Shown here: positions 1-9,700 of the stretch, in pieces
Numbering within the stretch: the first letter of the stretch is position 1
How the letters are laid out: the number at the start of each line of letters is the position of its first letter
DNA from: Nakaseomyces glabratus
Taxonomy: Eukaryota > Ascomycota > Saccharomycetes > Saccharomycetales > Saccharomycetaceae
Length of the DNA: 64,000 nucleotides
Reading direction: 5' to 3'
Assembly: GCF_010111755.1 (NCBI RefSeq)
Contig: NC_088962.1
Span: forward strand, 1 to 64,000
Translations under genes and position numbers: made by a program
Notes under the pieces: model-generated
What the model was told of the DNA's origin: nothing
Seen by the model: the letters and a program-made list of their open reading frames with translations, nothing else
Databases searched by the model: none

Positions 1-980
1 AGAGATACAGCACCCAGACCCCACAGCACCCAGACCCCACAGCACCCAGACCCCACAGCACCCAGACCCCACAGCACCCAGACCCCACAGCACCCAGACC
101 CCACAGCACCCAGACCCCACAGCACCCAGACCCCACAGCACCCAGACCCCACAGCACCCAGACCCACAGCACCCAGACCCCACAGCACCCAGACCCCACA
201 GCACCCAGACCCCACAGCACCCAGACCCCACAGCACCCAGACCCCACAGCACCCAGACCCCACAGCACCCAGACCCCACAGCACCCAGACCCCACAGCAC
301 CCAGACCCCACAGCACCCAGACCCCACAGCACCCAGACCCCACAGCACCCAGACCCCACAGCACCCAGACCCCACAGCACCCAGACCCCACAGCACCCAG
401 ACCCCACAGCACCCAGACCCCACAGCACCCAGACCCCACAGCACCCAGACCCCACAGCACCCAGACCCCACAGCACCCAGACCCCACAGCACCCAGACCC
501 CACAGCACCCAGACCCCACAGCACCCAGACCCCACAGCACCCAGACCCCACAGCACCCAGACCCCACAGCACCCAGACCCCACAGCACCCAGACCCCACA
601 GCACCCAGACCCCACAGCACCCAGACCCCACAGCACCCAGACCCCACAGCACCCAGACCCCACAGCACCCAGACCCCACAGCACCCAGACCCCACAGCAC
701 CCAGACCCCACAGCACCCAGACCCCACAGCACCCAGACCCCACAGCACCCAGACCCCACAGCACCCAGACCCCACAGCACCCAGACCCACAGCACCCAGA
801 CCCCACAGCACCCAGACCCCCCACAGCACCCAGACCCCACAGCACCCAGACCCCACAGCACCCAGACCCCACAGCACCCAGACCCCACAGCACCCAGACC
901 CCACAGCACCCAGACCCCACAGCACCCAGACCCCACAGCACCCAGACCCCACAGCACCCAGACCCCACAGCACCCAGACC
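1..980. repeat. Telomere: tandem 16-nt C. glabrata-type repeat
   Basis: About 61 head-to-tail copies of ACAGCACCCAGACCCC run from position 7 to about 980. The complementary strand reads GGGGTCTGGGTGCTGT, the telomerase-made repeat known for C. glabrata, so the chromosome end lies to the left. Almost every unit is identical. Exceptions are 15-nt units with one C lost near 161-170 and 781-790, and an 18-nt unit with two extra C near 811-822. The first six bases (AGAGAT) do not fit the repeat. Confidence 0.97.
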
Positions 981-1138
981 ACACTCCACCCAGACCACAC
1001 TCCACCCAGACCACACTCCACCCAAACCACACTCCACCCAGACTACACTCCACCCACACCACACTCCACCCACACCACACTCCACCCAGACTACACTCCA
1101 CCCACACCACACTCCACCCACACCACACTCCACCCACA
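981..1138. repeat. Degenerate telomere-proximal 16-nt repeats
   Basis: The 16-nt period continues, but the unit changes abruptly to ACCACACTCCACCCAG and then drifts to CACACTCCACCCAC-like copies. This unit differs from the canonical one at three positions. About ten copies are seen before unique sequence begins near 1139. They are best read as old telomere-derived units out of reach of telomerase, or as units made from a mutated or alternative template. They keep CACCCA cores that could bind Rap1 (inference). Confidence 0.85.
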
Positions 1139-1813
1139 ACGTACTACATAGCAACAGATTTATCATTTCATTACCCCTATAATGTTTTGTATTTATCATC
1201 CTAAAATTAAGTTCTTAACAATTACTTGATCATATGACAGTTATTTCACACAAATATCAGGTATCCCAAAGATGTAATGTTATACATCCATGACCTGCTA
1301 GACTATAAACATTACACATTCATTAAATTATATTTTGTAGTTGTAAATTATCATTCATCATGTAAGTGTCATTTGCTCTTGTATGGCATTCATTTTATTA
1401 TTATATGTTATGAATTGATATTAAACAGATTAATGTCATCATTGGGGGTATTTCTGTGTATTACATTTGTTTTATATTCTCTAAATACATGTGATCATTT
1501 TATCAAAGTACATACTGCTATTTAACTATAGCTCTTGTTCATTTTCATTTGTCATTAGGATTTAGTTTTATCTAGTACTTTGAATCCCATAGTGGAGCCT
1601 TAGATATATATGGACATATCATCTACTCTACAAATGTCTTTTCATGAATGTAGATATGCGGCCAGAAATATGTACAGTGAACTTTTTAATCTATCTGCAT
1701 AATATTCAGAACACCTTGTGGTGCATGTTATCGTATTTCTGATAGCTCACTTTAAACTTACCACCAGAAATCCTCTCCTCATTACCAAAATATATATTAT
1801 TGGAACCCTACAC

Positions 1814-1926
1814 AGCCCTAACTAACCCTAACTGTAATAACTTAAACCCTACTTACCCACACAAATGAATGAAACACGAACCCTAATGCAGCACTAAGAA
1901 TTTTACCATGCCCTATGTAACCCTAA
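1814..1926. promoter_or_regulatory. Cluster of four ARCCCTAA (Tbf1-type) sites
   Basis: ARCCCTAA occurs at 1814-1821 (AGCCCTAA), 1824-1831, 1879-1886 and 1919-1926 (AACCCTAA). All four are in the same orientation, and two AACCCTAC near-matches lie at 1804 and about 1845. In S. cerevisiae this vertebrate-telomere-like sequence is bound by Tbf1 and sits in subtelomeric anti-silencing elements. The match and clustering are seen directly; the function is inferred. Confidence 0.6.
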
Positions 1927-2562
1927 AAAAATGAAAATCTGTTCTTGAAAGATGTTTTATGTCGAACAAAAATGCTCTTCACAGAAACGCAACAGTCTGG
2001 TAAAAGTACTGGACAGATATCGTCGTATTCATAAGCATTTATAAATCACACATGATATTGCATTGATATGTGTTGTGTTGTGGAGGAATTCATTGTTTCA
2101 GGAATACATATGGGAATCCTACAAAGTCATAATAACTACATCATAATAACAACGGCATCTCATGATCATTGTAAAGTAAATATTGATAAAGTAAATATTG
2201 GTGACAAGTGATCAAGGCATATATGGGAAAGATAAGAAAACTTCATAAAATAGACTGGATTGTTCATTTCCTCCTCCTGCTTAGTATTCAGCCAATGATT
2301 TATTACAGTAAAAGAGGTCTTGAGTATTTAAATGTTTCCACTCTTACAAGATTACAGTAATTCAGTTGTATCCTATTACTTACATAGTCTTATCCCATCT
2401 TACAATGTAAACCATGCATTTCTAACTCCCACCATCAATCCCATCAATGAATCTTTGTCAGAGTTCAGATTCAATCAGATGAACTGCAACATTTCAGAAA
2501 TAGCAGTTGTTCTAGAGAAGAGTGGATTCTTGTACTTCAACAACGCATCGTTGAACACAACA

Positions 2563-3260
2563 TCTCGCGTTTTTCGCAACTCTCAGCCAGGCTGGGTAAA
2601 TCAAATTCCTTCTTCGACTGTCTCGTAGAACGCAAGGTCTCGCGTTTTTCGCAACTTGATATCTGGACTTGCAGGACTGAGCTTGGTCCCCTGTCAAAAC
2701 AATAGCATTTCAGAACAGAAACATGCTACTGTGATTCCACCCTCTCAGAAAAGGCTTTTTTTGTAGGAGAAAAGATAAATAAAAGAATAGCTGCATGTAT
2801 GAGGCACTTATTAGATACATATTTGATTATGTTGCTTGTGAATAAAAATAAACAACCCTTGTTGTTCATTTATTGTAGATAGTGTACATTTCTGTGTTCA
2901 TGTGTAAATTTCGTCAATTAAGTAACGTAATCTTGAAATGTCCAACACTATACTCTCTCAAGTATTTATAACAATATCTTAAATCATTTCAGTTTAGTTT
3001 ACGCCACTGCTTCAAATACGGATTCACAGTACAAGCTATTGTGTAAATAAGAAGCAATATCATCAGTAAAACCTCACCAATAAGTTTTGACTGGTAAAAC
3101 CATGTACTGTAACTAATATTTACTATTTATATGCCGGCACTGATATATGTTTAAACAATTGAAGAATCACAAAATTTGAAATTCATGTTTGGGTGCTGAA
3201 GTGCGCACTCTAAGAAAACTCTTCCACCACCGTGCATTATCACATCTCGCGTTTTTCGCA
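2563..3260. repeat. Three dispersed copies of TCTCGCGTTTTTCGCA
   Basis: Exact 16-nt copies lie at 2563-2578, 2638-2653 and 3245-3260, all in the same orientation. The first two sit inside a longer imperfect repeat of about 34 nt, starting TCGT and ending CGCAACT, spaced 75 nt apart. The core has a small inverted symmetry (GCG-TTTTT-CGC). I do not recognise the motif. Confidence 0.75.
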
Positions 3261-3711
3261 GCATTTGAATTCAATCTTAAACCCACAGGCTCGAATCCAT
3301 GGTTGACCAAGATTTTATAAGAAACAGCGACAACAGTAAGACCCACACAATACAATAACAAAGAAATAAAATAACATAAAACTTTTAGAAGAGAAAAGTG
3401 CTTAAATTGTAACTGATAAATAATATATACAAAAACTCTTGAGAATAATACTGCTCACATTATTAATATGAGATATAAAAAACAGTACCTGAAACAAAAA
3501 TAATAGCCCCAAATTACGAACAATAAATATATATAGGGAAGCTTCAGTTTTTTTTTACTTTAGTGTTTTTTCAGTTTTTTTTTGTTTTGTTGGACTATAA
3601 TCAGTCTTTTTTATCAATGTTCATATTGAAAGAAACAGCCTATCTAAAAATCATGGCTGGACGAACGTTTGTAATATTGTACATGTTGATCAGTCACAGA
3701 ACTAGTACACT

Positions 3712-6700
3712 TTAGATCATACCGAAAACTATTACTACAATCATTGAGAATACAATACTGGAAGAAGCAACTCTAATCGAAGCACCCTTACCCTGTAGGA
3801 CAGAAGCTGTTTGCGTGCTGCTGAATCCACTGCCGATGTTGTCAACAGAGGAACCAGATGATAATAGAACAGTCGTGGCAGCCTGTTGACGTGATGATTG
3901 TGCTTGTGCTTGTCCTTGTGTTTGAGCTTGTGAAGGTACAGAGTGTGGTGTTTGGCTACTATGAATACCACTGACTGGAGATGCAGTACCCTTTGCACTC
4001 TGAACAGATGGAGATCCAGATGGTACATTATTGCCTGCCGATTGGTGCACTGACCCAGAGCCAGATCCAGAGCCACTACCACCGGCTGTGCCAGCAGCTT
4101 GTGTTGGCTTTTCGTTGCCCGACCCTTGACCAGCCACATTTCCTGACTGAGGTTTCTGAGAGTTGACAATACCACCTACACCTGCTGTTCCAGGAGCATT
4201 AGATCCTGCACCGGATACAGTTGAGACTGGTTTTGCACTTGAAACAGTGCTGCCATGACTCTGGCCACCCACGGTTTGCGTTACTGTAGAAACAATTGTG
4301 TGACCGTGCTCATCAGTACCTGTGCTATGGGATACAACCCCGGTGAATGTGTGACCGTTAGAAACCACGGTGGTGGTGTGATCAGACCCAATATTTGCTT
4401 TAGAATTCGAAGGTGCGGGTGCATTCGTGATTGTGGTGGTTATTGTTGTAGGATTACCATTGGAGTCGGTAGTGGTGATATGCGAAATGACATCAGTTTC
4501 GGTACTGCCATTACCCCTGTCGACTGTTGTGGTGTAGTCGGCTTCACCTCCAACAGAGACAGTGGAGATAGTAGTTGTACCTGTCCTGGTGACACCATCG
4601 TCGCCAACAGATGGGAAGTACGAAATTACAACAGTGGCAGTAGTAGTGTCTGCACTCACAGTTGTCGTAGTTACTGGGGGCTGCGAGTAAGCAGGAGCAG
4701 AAGTGTATACACCATCACCCACTTGATCATATGACATAACGGTCACAGTAGTGGTGACCGTCTGACCGACATCATTCGTCGTTGTAACATGAGAAACAAC
4801 AGCTGTGATCGTGTGACCATCAGAAACAAACACAGATGTGTAATCTGGTTCTTCTGTTAAAGTCACAGTTGTTATGATCGTGGTAGGCTTGCCGTCGGAG
4901 TCCGTGGTCGTGATGTGCGAAACAAGGTCTGTATCGAAGTCACCGTTGCCCTTGTCGATCGTCGTCGTGTAGTCGGCCTCGCCGGCATCACTTGGCTTCA
5001 ATGGGATGGTGGTGGTGATCGTGGTAGGCTTGCCGTCAGAGTCCTTGGTCGTGATGTGCGAAACAAGGTCTGTCTCGAAGTCACCGTTGCCCTTGTCGAT
5101 CGTCGTCGTGTAGTCGGCCTCGCCGGCATCACTTGGCTTCAATGGGATGGTGGTGGTGATCGTGGTAGGCTTGCCGTCAGAGTCCTTGGTCGTGATGTGC
5201 GAAACAAGGTCTGTCTCGAAGTCACCGTTGCCCTTGTCGATCGTCGTCGTGTAGTCGGCCTCGCCGGCATCACTTGGCTTCAATGGGATGGTGGTGGTGA
5301 TCGTGGTAGGCTTGCCGTCAGAGTCCTTGGTCGTGATGTGCGAAACAAGGTCTGTCTCGAAGTCACCGTTGCCCTTGTCGATCGTCGTCGTGTAGTCGGC
5401 CTCGCCGGCATCACTTGGCTTCAATGGGATGGTGGTGGTGATCGTGGTAGGCTTGCCGTCAGAGTCCTTGGTCGTGATGTGCGAAACAAGGTCTGTCTCG
5501 AAGTCACCGTTGCCCTTGTCGATCGTCGTCGTGTAGTCGGCCTCGCCGGCATCACTTGGCTTCAATGGGATGGTGGTGGTGATCGTGGTAGGCTTGCCGT
5601 CAGAGTCCTTGGTCGTGATGTGCGAAACAAGGTCTGTCTCGAAGTCACCGTTGCCCTTGTCGATCGTCGTCGTGTAGTCGGCCTCGCCGGCATCACTTGG
5701 CTTCAATGGGATGGTGGTGGTGATCGTGGTAGGCTTGCCGTCAGAGTCCTTGGTCGTGATGTGCGAAACAAGGTCTGTCTCGAAGTCACCGTTGCCCTTG
5801 TCGATCGTCGTCGTGTAGTCGGCCTCGCCGGCATCACTTGGCTTCAATGGGATGGTGGTGGTGATCGTGGTAGGCTTGCCGTCAGAGTCCTTGGTCGTGA
5901 TGTGCGAAACAAGGTCTGTCTCGAAGTCACCGTTGCCCTTGTCGATCGTCGTCGTGTAGTCGGCCTCGCCGGCATCACTTGGCTTCAATGGGATGGTGGT
6001 GGTGATCGTGGTAGGCTTGCCGTCAGAGTCCTTGGTCGTGATGTGCGAAACAAGGTCTGTCTCGAAGTCACCGTTGCCCTTGTCGATCGTCGTCGTGTAG
6101 TCGGCCTCGCCGGCATCACTTGGCTTCAATGGGATGGTGGTGGTGATCGTGGTAGGCTTGCCGTCAGAGTCCTTGGTCGTGATGTGCGAAACAAGGTCTG
6201 TCTCGAAGTCACCGTTGCCCTTGTCGATCGTCGTCGTGTAGTCGGCCTCGCCGGCATCACTTGGCTTCAATGGGATGGTGGTGGTGATCGTGGTAGGCTT
6301 GCCGTCAGAGTCCTTGGTCGTGATGTGCGAAACAAGGTCTGTCTCGAAGTCACCGTTGCCCTTGTCGATCGTCGTCGTGTAGTCGGCCTCGCCGGCATCA
6401 CTTGGCTTCAATGGGATGGTGGTGGTGATCGTGGTAGGCTTGCCGTCAGAGTCCTTGGTCGTGATGTGCGAAACAAGGTCTGTCTCGAAGTCACCGTTGC
6501 CCTTGTCGATCGTCGTCGTGTAGTCGGCCTCGCCGGCATCACTTGGCTTCAATGGGATGGTGGTGGTGATCGTGGTAGGCTTGCCGTCAGAGTCCTTGGT
6601 CGTGATGTGCGAAACAAGGTCTGTCTCGAAGTCACCGTTGCCCTTGTCGATCGTCGTCGTGTAGTCGGCCTCGCCGGCATCACTTGGCTTCAATGGGATG

Positions 6701-9700
6701 GTGGTGGTGATCGTGGTAGGCTTGCCGTCAGAGTCCTTGGTCGTGATGTGCGAAACAAGGTCTGTCTCGAAGTCACCGTTGCCCTTGTCGATCGTCGTCG
6801 TGTAGTCGGCCTCGCCGGCATCACTTGGCTTCAATGGGATGGTGGTGGTGATCGTGGTAGGCTTGCCGTCAGAGTCCTTGGTCGTGATGTGCGAAACAAG
6901 GTCTGTCTCGAAGTCACCGTTGCCCTTGTCGATCGTCGTCGTGTAGTCGGCCTCGCCGGCATCACTTGGCTTCAATGGGATGGTGGTGGTGATCGTGGTA
7001 GGCTTGCCGTCAGAGTCCTTGGTCGTGATGTGCGAAACAAGGTCTGTCTCGAAGTCACCGTTGCCCTTGTCGATCGTCGTCGTGTAGTCGGCCTCGCCGG
7101 CATCACTTGGCTTCAATGGGATGGTGGTGGTGATCGTGGTAGGCTTGCCGTCAGAGTCCTTGGTCGTGATGTGCGAAACAAGGTCTGTCTCGAAGTCACC
7201 GTTGCCCTTGTCGATCGTCGTCGTGTAGTCGGCCTCGCCGGCATCACTTGGCTTCAATGGGATGGTGGTGGTGATCGTGGTAGGCTTGCCGTCAGAGTCC
7301 TTGGTCGTGATGTGCGAAACAAGGTCTGTCTCGAAGTCACCGTTGCCCTTGTCGATCGTCGTCGTGTAGTCGGCCTCGCCGGCATCACTTGGCTTCAATG
7401 GGATGGTGGTGGTGATCGTGGTAGGCTTGCCGTCAGAGTCCTTGGTCGTGATGTGCGAAACAAGGTCTGTCTCGAAGTCACCGTTGCCCTTGTCGATCGT
7501 CGTCGTGTAGTCGGCCTCGCCGGCATCACTTGGCTTCAATGGGATGGTGGTGGTGATCGTGGTAGGCTTGCCGTCAGAGTCCTTGGTCGTGATGTGCGAA
7601 ACAAGGTCTGTCTCGAAGTCACCGTTGCCCTTGTCGATCGTCGTCGTGTAGTCGGCCTCGCCGGCATCACTTGGCTTCAATGGGATGGTGGTGGTGATCG
7701 TGGTAGGCTTGCCGTCAGAGTCCTTGGTCGTGATGTGCGAAACAAGGTCTGTCTCGAAGTCACCGTTGCCCTTGTCGATCGTCGTCGTGTAGTCGGCCTC
7801 GCCGGCATCACTTGGCTTCAATGGGATGGTGGTGGTGATCGTGGTAGGCTTGCCGTCAGAGTCCTTGGTCGTGATGTGCGAAACAAGGTCTGTCTCGAAG
7901 TCACCGTTGCCCTTGTCGATCGTCGTCGTGTAGTCGGCCTCGCCGGCATCACTTGGCTTCAATGGGATGGTGGTGGTGATCGTGGTAGGCTTGCCGTCAG
8001 AGTCCTTGGTCGTGATGTGCGAAACAAGGTCTGTCTCGAAGTCACCGTTGCCCTTGTCGATCGTCGTCGTGTAGTCGGCCTCGCCGGCATCACTTGGCTT
8101 CAATGGGATGGTGGTGGTGATCGTGGTAGGCTTGCCGTCAGAGTCCTTGGTCGTGATGTGCGAAACAAGGTCTGTCTCGAAGTCACCGTTGCCCTTGTCG
8201 ATCGTCGTCGTGTAGTCGGCCTCGCCGGCATCACTTGGCTTCAATGGGATGGTGGTGGTGATCGTGGTAGGCTTGCCGTCAGAGTCCTTGGTCGTGATGT
8301 GCGAAACAAGGTCTGTCTCGAAGTCACCGTTGCCCTTGTCGATCGTCGTCGTGTAGTCGGCCTCGCCGGCATCACTTGGCTTCAATGGGATGGTGGTGGT
8401 GATCGTGGTAGGCTTGCCGTCAGAGTCCTTGGTCGTGATGTGCGAAACAAGGTCTGTCTCGAAGTCACCGTTGCCCTTGTCGATCGTCGTCGTGTAGTCG
8501 GCCTCGCCGGCATCACTTGGCTTCAATGGGATGGTGGTGGTGATCGTGGTAGGCTTGCCGTCAGAGTCCTTGGTCGTGATGTGCGAAACAAGGTCTGTCT
8601 CGAAGTCACCGTTGCCCTTGTCGATCGTCGTCGTGTAGTCGGCCTCGCCGGCATCACTTGGCTTCAATGGGATGGTGGTGGTGATCGTGGTAGGCTTGCC
8701 GTCAGAGTCCTTGGTCGTGATGTGCGAAACAAGGTCTGTCTCGAAGTCACCGTTGCCCTTGTCGATCGTCGTCGTGTAGTCGGCCTCGCCGGCATCACTT
8801 GGCTTCAATGGGATGGTGGTGGTGATCGTGGTAGGCTTGCCGTCAGAGTCCTTGGTCGTGATGTGCGAAACAAGGTCTGTCTCGAAGTCACCGTTGCCCT
8901 TGTCGATCGTCGTCGTGTAGTCGGCCTCGCCGGCATCACTTGGCTTCAATGGGATGGTGGTGGTGATCGTGGTAGGCTTGCCGTCAGAGTCCTTGGTCGT
9001 GATGTGCGAAACAAGGTCTGTCTCGAAGTCACCGTTGCCCTTGTCGATCGTCGTCGTGTAGTCGGCCTCGCCGGCATCACTTGGCTTCAATGGGATGGTG
9101 GTGGTGATCGTGGTAGGCTTGCCGTCAGAGTCCTTGGTCGTGATGTGCGAAACAAGGTCTGTCTCGAAGTCACCGTTGCCCTTGTCGATCGTCGTCGTGT
9201 AGTCGGCCTCGCCGGCATCACTTGGCTTCAATGGGATGGTGGTGGTGATCGTGGTAGGCTTGCCGTCGGAGTCCGTGGTCGTGATGTGCGAAACAAGGTC
9301 TGTATCGAAGTCACCGTTGCCCTTGTCGATCGTCGTCGTGTAGTCGGCCTCGCCGGCATCACTTGGCTTCAATGGGATGGTGGTGGTGATCGTGGTAGGC
9401 TTGCCGTCAGAGTCCTTGGTCGTGATGTGCGAAACAAGGTCTGTCTCGAAGTCACCGTTGCCCTTGTCGATCGTCGTCGTGTAGTCGGCCTCGCCGGCAT
9501 CACTTGGCTTCAATGGGATGGTGGTGGTGATCGTGGTAGGCTTGCCGTCAGAGTCCTTGGTCGTGATGTGCGAAACAAGGTCTGTCTCGAAGTCACCGTT
9601 GCCCTTGTCGATCGTCGTCGTGTAGTCGGCCTCGCCGGCATCACTTGGCTTCAATGGGATGGTGGTGGTGATCGTGGTAGGCTTGCCGTCAGAGTCCTTG

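Larger units (their letters stand above)
1139..3711. other. Gene-poor subtelomeric spacer
   Basis: About 2.6 kb of AT-rich sequence lies between the telomere and the first adhesin. Reading frames of 60-98 codons occur (for example 1277-1525 and 2332-2628 on plus), but their products are not recognisable and I do not call them genes. The notable content is a cluster of Tbf1-like sites at 1814-1926 and three copies of a 16-nt GC-rich motif at 2563, 2638 and 3245. Poly-T tracts at about 3549-3590 lie just past the 3' end of the minus-strand adhesin gene. Confidence 0.7.

Noticed and set aside
1..1138. Possible CRISPR array or satellite
   Set aside because: Units are directly adjacent without spacers and match the C. 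glabrata telomere repeat at a chromosome end.
2332..2628. 98-codon ATG-started frame in the subtelomere
   Set aside because: The product is unrecognised and overlaps the repeated GC-rich motifs; not enough to call a gene, though expression data could change this.
3240..3320. tRNA-like B box (GGCTCGAATCC) near the third GC-rich motif
   Set aside because: No matching A box, acceptor stem or T-stem pairing could be built on either strand.
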